Positions 28,837 to 43,036 of a stretch of DNA of 64,000 bases are shown here, piece after piece. Made by a program: the position numbers and the translations under genes. The stretch spans positions 248,001 to 312,000 of the forward strand of contig NZ_QXGS01000001.1 in the NCBI RefSeq assembly GCF_003604215.1. The letters are read 5' to 3'. How positions within the stretch are numbered: the first letter of the stretch is position 1; each line of letters opens with the position of its first letter. The stretch comes from Teichococcus vastitatis (lineage in GTDB: Bacteria > Pseudomonadota > Alphaproteobacteria > Acetobacterales > Acetobacteraceae). A model generated the notes under the pieces. The model saw only the letters and a list, made by a program, of their open reading frames with translations, made no database searches and was not told where the DNA came from.

Positions 28837-30306
28837 TTAGTCGGTGGCGGCTTCGCGATCCATCCGCTGCTGCAATCCGTGCAAGGCTGCGTGCAGCGCT
28901 TCGCCCTGAAGGGCGACCTGCTGCAACGCTTCCTTGATCTGCGCCGGGTGGGTTTCCCGCGCGGGCGCCGCCGCTGGTTCCGCGCGGTGCGGCGCTGCAC
29001 CGCGCGGCTCCGGCGATGCTGCCTGGTCTGGCTCGAGGAGCGCCGCCTCCACCGCCCGCAGCCCTGCCACGATCCGCATCGTGGCCTCCTGCAGCATCCG
29101 CAACTGGGCACTGGCCTGCCCACCGGCATGGCCGGCATCGTCGGCCAAGCGATGCACCCGCTCCATCCCCGGCCGCCGGGGCCTGTCGGCGCGCTGAACA
29201 GCCGGAAGCAGCCGCGCGACGGAACCGGCACCACCGGTCATGCGCCGCGCCGTCTCCCCCAGCCCGAGCGTCTGTTCGGTCAGGGACCCGGCGCTCCGCG
29301 CTCCGGCGCGGGCCAGCTGGGCTGCGTCGCCGGCGGCAGTGGCAGCCTCGCGCAGCCTGGCGCCCAGCGCCGCGGCCAGGGACGCCACATGGTCCACCGC
29401 GACGACGAGACGCTCCGCATCGCGCGGGGCGGGTGCCGCGGCAAGCAAGGTCGCGACCAGCGCCTCGGCACGTCCGAGGGCTTGATCCCAGTTGGGATCG
29501 GCCTGTTCCAGTGCTGTGGCCGCATCCCGCGTCACCGTGGAGGCTTGCTGCAAGGGTGACGGCTCCAGGCCCGGCCCGGGACCCGCCCCGCCGGCGGGTG
29601 CCGCGGCAGGGCGGGCCGCGGGTCCCGGTCGGAAACCCCGCCACCCCAGCAGCAACAGAAGCGCGGCCGAGCCGACACCCAGCAGCGCCAGCACCAAACC
29701 ATGGCGCGAGGCCACTCCCCGCGACGCAGTCCGCAGGTCGTCCACGGCCACCGCGCTGCCAATGGTCCAGTTCCAGGCCACGCTGCGCCGCGACGTCCCG
29801 AGTTTCTCCTGCCGGTGCCCGGTCTGCGGCGATGCTTGGCGGAACGGCACCAACGTCCAATCGGCGGCCGCGGCCGTGGCGGCCATGGCCGCGAGCCAGG
29901 GCTGCCCGTCAACATCGCGCACGGCGCTGGCCGGCTGGCCTTCCAGCTCCGGTTGGGCCGGGAACAGCAACACGTCGCCTGCCGCATCCAGGATGAAAAC
30001 ACTCTCGACGCCACTGTGCCGCAGGCCACGCGCGGCGCGCAACGTCGCCGCCTGCGCCTGGTCCAGCGGCAGGCGGCCGGCTTCCACCTCGGTCGCCTGG
30101 CTGGCCGCCAACACCGCCACCCAGCCGATCGCGGCCCGTGCGGTGTCGAGGCGCGCCCGTTCCAGCGCCATATCCGGTGCCGGCCGAAGTGGCAGCGCCA
30201 GCAGGATCAGAAGCGGCAGCAACGCTGCCAGCGCCAGACCTGCGACGCCCCAGGGAGACGTCCACAGGCGGCGCCCGAGGTGAGCGGCGCGAGGAGCAAA
30301 GGGCAT
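28837..30306 (-). CDS. Membrane sensor-like protein with Cache domain and degenerate chemoreceptor tail
   Basis: 489 residues. A helix ([20 protein letters not shown]) is followed by a periplasmic region of about 165 residues with a Cache-like core ([39 protein letters not shown]), a second helix ([19 protein letters not shown]), and a long Ala-rich helical cytoplasmic part. It looks like a methyl-accepting chemotaxis protein in layout, but I see no conserved signalling hairpin (E(I/V)...R.A.QT.LLALNA) and no HAMP. The tail is low-complexity coiled coil and may work as a scaffold. Convergent with ppa. Confidence 0.68.
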   Translation of the reverse strand: MPFAPRAAHLGRRLWTSPWGVAGLALAALLPLLILLALPLRPAPDMALERARLDTARAAIGWVAVLAASQATEVEAGRLPLDQAQAATLRAARGLRHSGVESVFILDAAGDVLLFPAQPELEGQPASAVRDVDGQPWLAAMAATAAAADWTLVPFRQASPQTGHRQEKLGTSRRSVAWNWTIGSAVAVDDLRTASRGVASRHGLVLALLGVGSAALLLLLGWRGFRPGPAARPAAAPAGGAGPGPGLEPSPLQQASTVTRDAATALEQADPNWDQALGRAEALVATLLAAAPAPRDAERLVVAVDHVASLAAALGARLREAATAAGDAAQLARAGARSAGSLTEQTLGLGETARRMTGGAGSVARLLPAVQRADRPRRPGMERVHRLADDAGHAGGQASAQLRMLQEATMRIVAGLRAVEAALLEPDQAASPEPRGAAPHRAEPAAAPARETHPAQIKEALQQVALQGEALHAALHGLQQRMDREAATD

Positions 30307-30391
30307 CAGGCCGGCCTCCGGCCGCCAGCCACCGGCGGCGCGGCGACCATGGCGCGGAAGTGTTAAGAAGATCTTTCCCGCCGGAGCGGGC

Positions 30392-30967
30392 TCAGGCCAG
30401 CAGGTGTTCCGGAACCTTCAGCCCGAGCCGGACCGGCACCGGCCAGATTTCCCGCACGGTGCGCAGGCGGGTGAAGCCGGCGCCCAGATAGTTCGGCAGC
30501 GCGCGCGGATGATCGGCGGTGCAGGTGTTCACCGTCACCACGCCACAGCCCGTGGCCCAGGCCGCGCCGATGGCGGCGCGCAGGAAGCCGCGGCCCAGGC
30601 CGTGGCCCACCGCATGCGGCAGCAGGCCGAAATAGGCGATGTTGGTGGTGCCGGTGGCGGGCCGCCGCTCCAGCTCGAAGAAGCCGGCCGGAGCACCGCC
30701 GCGGTACAGCACATGCACCGACACGGCCGGATCGCCCAGGATGGCATCCAGCTCGGCATTGGACGCCGCGCGACGCAGCCACCAGACGTAGTCGCCGCCG
30801 ACCGTATTGTAGAGGTAGCGATAGAAAGGCACGGTACAGCGCGCCAGCTTGTCCAGATGGGCATCACCCGGAAGCGGCGGCCCCGCCTCGGCAGGCGGCG
30901 TCGCCATGCGCAGAAAGGTCACCTGCACGGCGACGCGGATCGCCGGCTCCACCAGGGACAATCCCAT
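30392..30967 (-). CDS. GNAT N-acetyltransferase coupled to rpoD
   Basis: 191 residues. GNAT core: ISV-like strand [46 protein letters not shown], where the CoA-binding loop is GHGLGRGF, and [27 protein letters not shown]. The N-terminal segment ([10 protein letters not shown]-like with WWLRRA) is typical of an alphaproteobacterial group with no assigned substrate. The ATG is two bases downstream of the rpoD stop, so it is almost certainly on the rpoD message. Confidence 0.85.
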   Translation of the reverse strand: MGLSLVEPAIRVAVQVTFLRMATPPAEAGPPLPGDAHLDKLARCTVPFYRYLYNTVGGDYVWWLRRAASNAELDAILGDPAVSVHVLYRGGAPAGFFELERRPATGTTNIAYFGLLPHAVGHGLGRGFLRAAIGAAWATGCGVVTVNTCTADHPRALPNYLGAGFTRLRTVREIWPVPVRLGLKVPEHLLA

Positions 30968-30969
30968 GG

Positions 30970-32895
<1,926 letters not shown>

Positions 32896-33090
32896 GCCGA
32901 TTCGCTCCGTCTGACACTGCCCAGGCCCGTTTTGGCCCGGGTGCCTCACCCTGGTTCCGCAACCCGCCCTGTCGGACCGGCCGGTGGCCTCCGCGCAGAG
33001 GCACAAGGCACCCCACCCTAGGGCCATAACGCCCCCGCCCCCGCCAACACAAGAGCGCGCGTGAGCGTACCGAAGATGGTTGTCTGATGA

Positions 33091-33130
33091 CGGCGCGCCG
33101 GGCATCGCCGCGCGAGTGCCCGGCGCGCCG
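33091..33130 (-). other. Large perfect hairpin between dnaG and rpoD
   Basis: Fourteen-base-pair perfect stem (33091-33104 with 33117-33130) extended by a 4-bp inner stem past a one-base bulge. It begins four bases after the dnaG stop codon. No T-run follows on the minus strand, so a stability or processing element is more likely than a terminator. In E. coli the dnaG-rpoD junction is also a processing point. Confidence 0.7.
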
Positions 33131-33134
33131 GCGA

Positions 33135-35006
33135 CTAATGCAACTCGCCGGCGTCGCCGAAGGCTTCTTCCTGCAGGTCGCCGCGACGCTGGGCGGCCAG
33201 CAGCTCGTTGAGCCGGATCAACCGCGTCTGCGCCACCGCGTCGCCCGTGGCGGCGAAGTCGCGCTCGGCCTGCTGGCGCTCGGCCAGCAAGGCGGCTTCG
33301 CCACGGAAACGGCCGAAGAAATACCACCACTGCTCCGCCACCAGCTTCGGCAGGGCTTCCGCCGCGCAGGCCGCGGGCAGCATGCGGGGCGATTGCCGCA
33401 GCCATCGCCAGCCTTCCGGCTCGGTTGCCTGCAGATGGTCGGATAACAGGGCGGCTTCAAGCTGGGACGCCGCGCCGTGCCAGGCCAGCAGGCATTGCCG
33501 CAGCTGGTGCGGCAGGCCATCCGGCAGGTCGAGCTGGCCCAGGGCTTCCTCGATCTCCGGCAGCAGCCAGGGATGCGCGGCCGTGATGGCCAACAGGCAG
33601 CGCGCCTGTTCCACCCGCACCTGGGCCGGGTCGATGCCGGGCCGGAGCGGCGTGAAGCCGGGGGCGTGGCGGAGGCCGCGCCCCGCACGGTCACCGCCCC
33701 CGCGCCCGCCATCCCGTCCGCTCCAGGGGCGTGGCGGAGGCGACCGCCGCTGGCTGGCGAAGAAGCGGTCCAGCAGCGTCCGGCGGTATTCGCCGGCCAG
33801 GAATTTGTCGGGGATCTTGCCGGCGGTTTCCTCCAGGAGGTGGCGCAGCGCCGCGCGGCTTTCCGGCGTGTCGCCGCCGGGGAAGCGTGCCGCCAGCATG
33901 TCGTAGAGCACGCCGGACAGGGGCTTGGCCGCCTCCAGCACCGCCTGGAAGGCGCGCGGTCCGCCCGACTTGATCAGCGTGTCCGGGTCCTCGCCCGATG
34001 GCAGGGCGACAAAGCCGAGCGACCGGTCAGGCGAGAGCAGCGGCAACGCCAGCTCGGCGGTGCGGGCGGCGGCGCGGGCACCCGCGGCATCGCCGTCGAA
34101 GCACAGCAGGGGTTGCGGCGCGAGCCGCCAGAGCTCCGCCAGCTGTTCCTCCGTCAGCGCGGTGCCGAGCGGGGCAACAGCGCCGGCAAAGCCCGACTGA
34201 TGCAGGGCGATGACATCCATGTAGCCTTCCGCCACCACCACCGGCGCCCCCTTGAAGGCGGCTTCCCGCGCCAAGTCGAGGCCGTACAGGTTGCGGCGCT
34301 TGGAAAACAGTTCGGTTTCCGGACCATTCACGTATTTCGGCAGCCCGTCGCCCAGGATGCGCCCGCCAAAGGAGATGATGCGGCCGCGCCGATCGCGGAT
34401 CGGGAACATGACGCGGTTGAAGAACAGGTCGACGGGTGGCTGGTCGCCCTCCCCTTCCCGCATGAGCCCGGCCTCGCAGAGCTGGCGGATCTCGATGCCC
34501 TGGCCCTTCAGGTCGGCCGCCAGGGCGCCGCGGCCGCCGCCGGACCAGCCCAGGCCGAATTTGCGGATGGTCTCCTCGGTCAGGCCCCGGCGCAGGAGGT
34601 AGTCCAGTGCGGCGCGGCCTTCCGGCAGGCGCAGCCGGCGCTGGAACGCGTCGGCGGCCGCCTGGAGCACGCCGTGCAGGTCCCGCGCCTTAGCCTCACG
34701 CTTCGCCTGCTGCGGCGTCGCCTTGGGCACGTCGAGCCCGGCCTCGGCGGCCAGCCGCTCCACGGCCTCGGGAAAGGTGGCGCCCTGGCTCTGCATCACG
34801 AAGGCGATCGCGTCGCCATGCGCACCGCAGCCGAAGCAGTGGTAGTGGTCGTCGTACACGTAGAAGGAGGGAGACTTTTCCCCGTGGAACGGGCAGCACC
34901 CTTTCCATTGCCGGCCGGCACGGGTCAGCTTGGTGTTGCGCCCGATCAGCGCCGCCAGCGGCGTGCGCAGGCGCAGCTCCTCCAGGAAGTTCGGCGGCAG
35001 CGACAC
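33135..35006 (-). CDS. dnaG: DNA primase DnaG
   Basis: Makes RNA primers at the replication fork. 623 residues. N-terminal zinc-binding domain ([29 protein letters not shown]), RNA polymerase domain with Toprim motifs ([43 protein letters not shown]), and a C-terminal helicase-binding region that is Gly/Arg-rich in its linker. The start is GTG 35006 with a good AGAGGAGG site. yqeY precedes it by 41 bp on the same strand. Confidence 0.96.
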   Translation of the reverse strand: MSLPPNFLEELRLRTPLAALIGRNTKLTRAGRQWKGCCPFHGEKSPSFYVYDDHYHCFGCGAHGDAIAFVMQSQGATFPEAVERLAAEAGLDVPKATPQQAKREAKARDLHGVLQAAADAFQRRLRLPEGRAALDYLLRRGLTEETIRKFGLGWSGGGRGALAADLKGQGIEIRQLCEAGLMREGEGDQPPVDLFFNRVMFPIRDRRGRIISFGGRILGDGLPKYVNGPETELFSKRRNLYGLDLAREAAFKGAPVVVAEGYMDVIALHQSGFAGAVAPLGTALTEEQLAELWRLAPQPLLCFDGDAAGARAAARTAELALPLLSPDRSLGFVALPSGEDPDTLIKSGGPRAFQAVLEAAKPLSGVLYDMLAARFPGGDTPESRAALRHLLEETAGKIPDKFLAGEYRRTLLDRFFASQRRSPPPRPWSGRDGGRGGGDRAGRGLRHAPGFTPLRPGIDPAQVRVEQARCLLAITAAHPWLLPEIEEALGQLDLPDGLPHQLRQCLLAWHGAASQLEAALLSDHLQATEPEGWRWLRQSPRMLPAACAAEALPKLVAEQWWYFFGRFRGEAALLAERQQAERDFAATGDAVAQTRLIRLNELLAAQRRGDLQEEAFGDAGELH

Positions 35007-35047
35007 CCGATCCTCCTCTGTTCTGTTCCGTTCCGGCCGCGTCGAGC

Positions 35048-35506
35048 TTAGGCGCCCAGCGCCGCCTTCACCAGCGGCCCGGCCTTGGCCATGTCCATGC
35101 TGGCCGCGTGCCTGGTCTTCAGCACCGCCATCACCTTGCCCATGTCCTTGATCGAGGTGGCGCCCGCTTCCTGCACCGCCTCGGCCACCGCCGCCTGCAG
35201 CGCGGCCTCGTCCATCTGCTGCGGCAGGAAGCCCTCGATCACGGCAATCTCGGCAGCTTCCTTGTCGGCCAACTCGGGGCGGTTGCCCTGGCGGTACAGA
35301 GCCTCGCTTTCCCGTCGGGACTTCACCATGCCGCGCAGCATAGAGACGATCTGCTCCTCCGGTACCTGTTCGATCCCCGTGGGCCGGGCGGCGATGTCAG
35401 CATCCTTCAGCTTGGCCATGATCATGCGGATGGTGGAGGTGCGGGGCGCATCCTTGGCCACCATGGAGATCTTCAATTCCTCGGTGAAGCGCGCGCGCAG
35501 GCTCAT
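35048..35506 (-). CDS. yqeY: GatB/YqeY domain protein
   Basis: 152 residues. YqeY shares its fold with the tail domain of the GatB amidotransferase that binds tRNA; a standalone role is not established. Features: MSLRARFTEELKISMVAKD, LRMIMAKLKDADIAAR-like, EEQIVSMLRGMVKSRRESEALYRQGNRPELADKEAAEIAVIEGFLPQQM. ATG 35506. It heads the minus-strand yqeY-dnaG-rpoD group and is divergent from carA, so its promoter region is shared with the twin inverted repeats. Confidence 0.93.
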   Translation of the reverse strand: MSLRARFTEELKISMVAKDAPRTSTIRMIMAKLKDADIAARPTGIEQVPEEQIVSMLRGMVKSRRESEALYRQGNRPELADKEAAEIAVIEGFLPQQMDEAALQAAVAEAVQEAGATSIKDMGKVMAVLKTRHAASMDMAKAGPLVKAALGA

Positions 35507-35594
35507 GGCTTGAAGCTCCTGGTTCGGGCGGAGGGTAGGCCCTCTCGCGAGGGCGGGGTATAAAGCGGCTTCAGAACCCGGCAACACCGGGAAG

Positions 35595-35621
35595 CCACTT
35601 GGGAAGAATTTTCCCAAGTGG
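35595..35621. promoter_or_regulatory. Distal operator-like inverted repeat of the yqeY-carA spacer
   Basis: Perfect 11-bp arms CCACTTGGGAA and TTCCCAAGTGG about a 5-bp centre. The core TGGGAA-N5-TTCCCA is repeated at 35638-35654, 38 bp centre to centre. It lies 46 bp upstream of the HTH-CarA start and 89 bp from the yqeY start. T-run absent, so an operator is more likely than a terminator. Confidence 0.7.
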
Positions 35622-35636
35622 CGGATACGCCTTGAA

Positions 35637-35655
35637 CTGGGAAATATTTTCCCAG
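35637..35655. promoter_or_regulatory. Proximal operator-like inverted repeat upstream of HTH-CarA
   Basis: Arms CTGGGAAA and TTTCCCAG around TAT, containing the same TGGGAA-N5-TTCCCA core as the distal repeat. It ends 11 bp before the first start codon of the HTH-carA frame, where binding would occlude the ribosome site or early transcription. Confidence 0.7.
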
Positions 35656-35666
35656 ATAAGGACATC

Positions 35667-37079
35667 ATGCGGTCCGTGGAAGATATCATTGCCCTGATGG
35701 GCGGCGCCGAAGCCCTGGCGACGCGATGCGGCGTCGGCACCGAAGCCGTGCGGAAGTGGCGGCAAGCGCGTGCCATTCCACCCAAGCACTGGCCGGCCGT
35801 CAGTGCCGCCACCGGATTGCCGCTGGATGCGCTGGCCCGGCTGTCCTCCCCCACGACCCCTTCGAACGCGGAGACGAGCATGGCCCCCGAAACCGTCCCA
35901 GGCATCACCCCCGGCGCCGCACCGCAGCAGCAGCCGCCCGCCGGCGCCACCGCGGCCCTGGTGCTGGCCGATGGTTCCGTGTTCTGGGGCCTGGGCTTCG
36001 GCGCCCACACCACCAGCGTCGGGGAAATCTGCTTCAACACCGGCATGACGGGTTATCAGGAAACCCTGACGGACCCCTCCTACGCCGGGCAGATCATCAC
36101 CTTCACCTTTCCCCATATCGGCAATGTCGGCGCCAATGCCGAGGATGTGGAAAGCATCACCCCTGCCGCGCGCGGCCTTGTCGTGAAGCTGGACCTGACC
36201 GAGCCCGCGAATTACCGCGCCACGCGCCACCTGGATGACTGGCTGAAGAGCCATGGCATTCCCGGCATCGCCGGCCTCGACACCCGGGCGCTGACCACCC
36301 GCATCCGCGACTCCGGGGCGCCGAACGGCGTGCTGGCCTTTCCCGCCAATGGCCGGTTCGACCTCGCGGCCCTCCGGGCGCAGGCCACTGGCTGGCCGGG
36401 GCTGGAAGGCATGGACCTCGCCAGGGAAGTGTCGTGCCGCCAGTCCTACCGCTGGGAAGAAGGACTCTGGCACTGGGGCGAGGGCTTCGAGCCGTCGCCG
36501 GCCAAGAAGCACAAGGTCGTGGCCGTGGATTACGGCGCCAAGCGCAACATCCTGCGCTGCCTGGCCGATGCCGGCTGCGACGTGACGGTGCTGCCCGCCA
36601 CCGCCACCGCCGAGGATATCCTGTCGCAGAACCCGGATGGCGTGTTTCTGTCCAACGGTCCCGGCGACCCGGCGGCAACGGGCGAGTACGCGGTGCCGGC
36701 CATCAGGGGCGTGCTGGAGGCGGGCAAGCCGGTGTTCGGCATCTGCCTCGGTCACCAGCTGCTGGCGCTGGCGCTGGGCGCCAGGACCTACAAGCTGGAT
36801 CGCGGCCATCGCGGCGCCAACCAGCCAGTGAAGGATCTGGCGACGGGGCGGGTGGAGATCACCTCGCAGAACCATGGCTTCGCGGTGGATGATAAATCCC
36901 TGCCCGAAGGCGTGAAGATCACCCATGTGTCGCTGTTCGACGGCTCCAACGAGGGCATCGCCGCCGAGCACAGGCCGGCCTTCTCCGTGCAGTACCACCC
37001 GGAAGCCAGCCCCGGCCCGTCCGACAGCCACTATCTCTTCCACCGCTTCGTTGAGATGATCGAGAAGCACAAGGGCTGA
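35667..37079 (+). CDS. carA: Carbamoyl-phosphate synthase small subunit with N-terminal HTH domain
   Basis: Glutaminase subunit of carbamoyl-phosphate synthase, feeding arginine and pyrimidine synthesis. The glutamine amidotransferase core has Cys in FGICLGHQLLALALG and His-Glu in VQYHPEASPGPSD; the N-domain begins AALVLADGSVFWGLGFGA. The open frame starts 213 bases before the usual CarA start. Residues 1-58 are an HTH of the Cro/YdaS type (VGTEAVRKWRQARAIPPKHW). A Pro/Ala/Gln-rich linker of about 35 residues joins the two. Two starts have good ribosome sites: ATG 35667 (AAGGA) gives 470 residues with the HTH; ATG 35880 (GGAG) gives a standard 399-residue CarA. Both products may be made. Confidence 0.93.
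   Translation: MRSVEDIIALMGGAEALATRCGVGTEAVRKWRQARAIPPKHWPAVSAATGLPLDALARLSSPTTPSNAETSMAPETVPGITPGAAPQQQPPAGATAALVLADGSVFWGLGFGAHTTSVGEICFNTGMTGYQETLTDPSYAGQIITFTFPHIGNVGANAEDVESITPAARGLVVKLDLTEPANYRATRHLDDWLKSHGIPGIAGLDTRALTTRIRDSGAPNGVLAFPANGRFDLAALRAQATGWPGLEGMDLAREVSCRQSYRWEEGLWHWGEGFEPSPAKKHKVVAVDYGAKRNILRCLADAGCDVTVLPATATAEDILSQNPDGVFLSNGPGDPAATGEYAVPAIRGVLEAGKPVFGICLGHQLLALALGARTYKLDRGHRGANQPVKDLATGRVEITSQNHGFAVDDKSLPEGVKITHVSLFDGSNEGIAAEHRPAFSVQYHPEASPGPSDSHYLFHRFVEMIEKHKG
35880..35882 (+). promoter_or_regulatory. Internal start codon for HTH-less CarA
   Basis: ATG preceded by GGAG seven bases upstream, at the point where CarA homology usually begins. It would yield the classical subunit; the HTH start at 35667 would yield the longer form. 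Confidence 0.55.
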
Positions 37080-37124
37080 TCCCGGAGGGGATCTCCACGG
37101 CCGAACACGGGAAGGAAGCAGGGC

Positions 37125-37874
37125 ATGTTCGATCTCAGCGGCCGCGTCGCAGTGGTCACCGGCGGCAATGGCGGCATCGGCCTCGGCATGGCGCGTGGAT
37201 TGGCCGCCTCCGGCGCCTGGGTCGCCGTGGTGGGCCGCAACGCCGACAAGAACAAGGCCGCTGTGGCCGAGCTGGGCAAGGACGCCTTCGCCATCCAGGC
37301 CGATCTGGCCGAAGCCGGCGCCGCCGACCGCGTGATCGCGCAGGTGGTGGATCAGGCGGGCGGCCTCGACATCCTGGTTAACAATGCGGGCACCAACATC
37401 CGCCGCCTGCCGCAGGAGGTGACGGACGAGGACTGGCACGCGGTGATGGATGCCAACCTGACCAGCGCCATGCGGATGAGCCGCGCCGCCTACCCACATC
37501 TGAAGGCCAATGGCCGTGGCCGCGTCATCTGCATCGGTTCCATGATGTCGATCTTCGGCCTGCCGCTCTCGCCAGCCTACGGCGCCAGCAAGGGCGGCAT
37601 CGTGCAATACACCCGGTCGCTCGCGGTGGCCTGGGGACCGGACGGCATCACGGCCAACGCCATCCTGCCCGGCTGGATCGAGACGGAACTCACAGCCGGC
37701 GCCAAGCGCGACATGCCGGAACTGAACGAGCGCGTGCTGTCGCGCACGCCGCAGAAGCGCTGGGGCCTGCCCCGCGACTTCGCCGGCATCGCCGCCTTTC
37801 TGGCCAGCGACGATGCCGCCTTCATCACCGGCACCGCCATCCCCGTGGATGGCGGCCTGTCGGTGCATGGCTGA
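37125..37874 (+). CDS. SDR family oxidoreductase between carA and carB
   Basis: 249 residues, classical short-chain dehydrogenase. Cofactor loop VTGGNGGIGLGMA (TGxxxGxG), NNAG motif LVNNAGTNI, catalytic Ser in CIGSMMSI, then YGASKGG (Tyr and Lys). It is similar to KduD/gluconate-type dehydrogenases, so a sugar acid or polyol is the likely substrate. It sits between carA and carB with a strong ribosome site (GGAAGGAAG); it has no obvious link to carbamoyl phosphate, suggesting a gene insertion into the operon. Confidence 0.9.
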   Translation: MFDLSGRVAVVTGGNGGIGLGMARGLAASGAWVAVVGRNADKNKAAVAELGKDAFAIQADLAEAGAADRVIAQVVDQAGGLDILVNNAGTNIRRLPQEVTDEDWHAVMDANLTSAMRMSRAAYPHLKANGRGRVICIGSMMSIFGLPLSPAYGASKGGIVQYTRSLAVAWGPDGITANAILPGWIETELTAGAKRDMPELNERVLSRTPQKRWGLPRDFAGIAAFLASDDAAFITGTAIPVDGGLSVHG

Positions 37875-37902
37875 ATTTCTCCCTTAACGACGGGGTCCCC
37901 CG

Positions 37903-41148
<3,246 letters not shown>

Positions 41149-41150
41149 TG

Positions 41151-41193
41151 ACGGGCGGATCCGTGCAACCGGATCCGCCCGTTCCGTATTTTT
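41151..41193 (+). terminator. Intrinsic terminator after carB
   Basis: Thirteen-base-pair perfect stem ACGGGCGGATCCG/CGGATCCGCCCGT around a 6-nt loop, followed a few bases later by TATTTTT. It separates the carA-SDR-carB unit from greA. Confidence 0.92.
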
Positions 41194-41276
41194 CGCCACA
41201 GGCCCCGCTGGAGGGGCCGGCAGCCGCCCGGCGAACAGCCCGGCGGCCGTAGCCGCGTATGAAGGAAGGGACTGCC

Positions 41277-41750
41277 GTGCAGAAGTTCCCGATGACCGCA
41301 CAGGGCCTCGCCAAGCTGGAGGAGGAGTTGCGGCAGTTGAAGTCGGAGGAACGCCCCGCCGTCATCCGGGCGATCGCCGAGGCGCGCGAGCATGGCGACC
41401 TGTCGGAAAATGCCGAATACCACGCGGCCCGTGAGCACCAGTCGTTCATCGAGGGCCGCATCGCCGAACTGGAAGGGGTGATTCCCTCCGTCGAGGTGAT
41501 CGACGTGTCGAAGCTGTCGGGCGACCAGGTCCGCTTCGGCGCCACCGTCACGATCATCGACGACGACAGCGAGGAAGAAAAGACCTACCGCATCGTCGGC
41601 CAGCATGAGGCCGACACCAAGCAGGGCTCGATCTCGCTGTCCTCGCCGCTGGCGAAGGCGCTGCTCGGCAAGTCGGTGGGCGACACGGTCGAGGTGCCGG
41701 CGCCGGGTGGCGCCCGGGCTTATGAGATCACCAAGGTCCGCTTCGTCTAA
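41277..41750 (+). CDS. greA: Transcription elongation factor GreA
   Basis: Rescues backtracked RNA polymerase by stimulating transcript cleavage. 157 residues. N-terminal coiled coil ([24 protein letters not shown], with [15 protein letters not shown] at the tip) and a C-terminal FKBP-like domain ([23 protein letters not shown]). The start is GTG 41277: AAGGAAGGG precedes it by six bases and GreA proteins begin MQKFPMT. An upstream ATG at 41259 lies inside this ribosome site. Confidence 0.96.
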   Translation: MQKFPMTAQGLAKLEEELRQLKSEERPAVIRAIAEAREHGDLSENAEYHAAREHQSFIEGRIAELEGVIPSVEVIDVSKLSGDQVRFGATVTIIDDDSEEEKTYRIVGQHEADTKQGSISLSSPLAKALLGKSVGDTVEVPAPGGARAYEITKVRFV

Positions 41751-41754
41751 CGCG

Positions 41755-43008
41755 ATGCCCAGTCGCAGCCTGCCGGGATCGCTGATCGAGGACCCCTCGC
41801 CCACCTTCATTACCCTGGCCGATGTGCGGGAGGCCGCCGTGCGGATCGCGGGTGCGGTGCTGCGCACGCCGCTCGTGCCGGCGCCGGCCATCGGCCGCGT
41901 CGCCGGCTGCGAGGTGTGGCTGAAACTCGATAACCTGCAGGCCACCGGCGCCTTCAAGGAGCGCGGCGCGGCCAACCGGCTGGCGCTGCTGACGGCGCGG
42001 GAGAAGGCCACCGGCGTGATCGCCATGTCGGCCGGCAACCACGCCCAGGCGGTGGCGCGACATGCCAGCTTGCTTGGCATTCGCGCCACCATCGTGATGC
42101 CGCGCTTCACCCCGGCCACCAAGGTGGTCCGCACCGAGAGCTGGGGCGCCACCGTGGTGCTGCATGGCGAAACCCTGGCCGAGGCCGCGGCCCATGCCCA
42201 TCTGCTGGCCCTGCGCGACGGGCTGACCTTTATCCATCCCTATAATGATCCGGGCGTCATGGCCGGCCAGGGCACCATGGCGATCGAGATGATCGAGGAC
42301 GGCCCGGGCCTCGACACCCTGATATTCCCGGTCGGCGGCGGCGGGCTGCTGGCTGGCTGCGCCGCCGCCGCGCTGGAGCTAAATCCCGCGCTGAAGGTGT
42401 ATGGCGTCGAGGTGGAGGGATACCCCGCCATGGCGCAGCGCCTGGCCGGCCAGCCGGTTTCGGTGGGCGGCCCCACCATCGCCGAGGGTATCGCCGTGCG
42501 CGATGTGGGGGAAAACCCCTACGCCCTGCTGAAGCGCCTGGACATCGAGGTGCTGGTGGTGCCGGAGCGGGCCGTGGAACAGGGCATCGCGCTGCTGGCG
42601 GAGGGCGCCAAGGTAGTGGCGGAGGGTGCCGGGGCCGCCGGCGTTGCCGCCCTGCTGACCCATCCCGTCCGCTTCGCCGGCCGCCGCGTCGGCACTCCGG
42701 TCTGTGGCGGCAACATTGATGCCCGCGCACTGTCCAACGTGCTGCTGCGGCAGTTGCTGCGCGACGGCCGCATCCTGCGGCTGCATTTCGACATTCCGGA
42801 TCGGCCCGGCATGCTGGCCGATATCTCGAAGCGCATCTCGGACGCCGGCGGCAACGTCATCGAGGTCAAGCACCAGCAGTTGTTCGGGGCGCCCACGGTG
42901 CAATCCACCGAGCTGGAACTGATGATCGAGGTGCGCGACTCCGTGCAGGGCCAGGCTATCATCGCCGCGCTGGTGGCGGCGGACTACGTGGTGCGCCGGG
43001 CACAGTGA
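41755..43008 (+). CDS. ilvA: Threonine ammonia-lyase (threonine dehydratase)
   Basis: PLP enzyme deaminating threonine to 2-oxobutanoate, the first step to isoleucine. 417 residues. PLP lysine in TGAFKERGA, phosphate-binding loop VGGGGLLAGC, conserved SAGNHAQAVA. The C-terminus is a single ACT domain (LHFDIPDRPGMLADISKRISDAGGNVIEV), the shorter form; a catabolic TdcB-like/ACT type is possible, so biosynthetic versus catabolic role is not settled. Starts four bases after greA. Confidence 0.93.
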   Translation: MPSRSLPGSLIEDPSPTFITLADVREAAVRIAGAVLRTPLVPAPAIGRVAGCEVWLKLDNLQATGAFKERGAANRLALLTAREKATGVIAMSAGNHAQAVARHASLLGIRATIVMPRFTPATKVVRTESWGATVVLHGETLAEAAAHAHLLALRDGLTFIHPYNDPGVMAGQGTMAIEMIEDGPGLDTLIFPVGGGGLLAGCAAAALELNPALKVYGVEVEGYPAMAQRLAGQPVSVGGPTIAEGIAVRDVGENPYALLKRLDIEVLVVPERAVEQGIALLAEGAKVVAEGAGAAGVAALLTHPVRFAGRRVGTPVCGGNIDARALSNVLLRQLLRDGRILRLHFDIPDRPGMLADISKRISDAGGNVIEVKHQQLFGAPTVQSTELELMIEVRDSVQGQAIIAALVAADYVVRRAQ

Positions 43009-43036
43009 GGCATCCGGTCGAGGCGGGCTGACGCCG

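Noticed and set aside
35595-35655. The two inverted repeats as transcription terminators
   Set aside because: No T-run after either stem, equal cores, and position directly ahead of a start codon in a divergent promoter region fit operators better.
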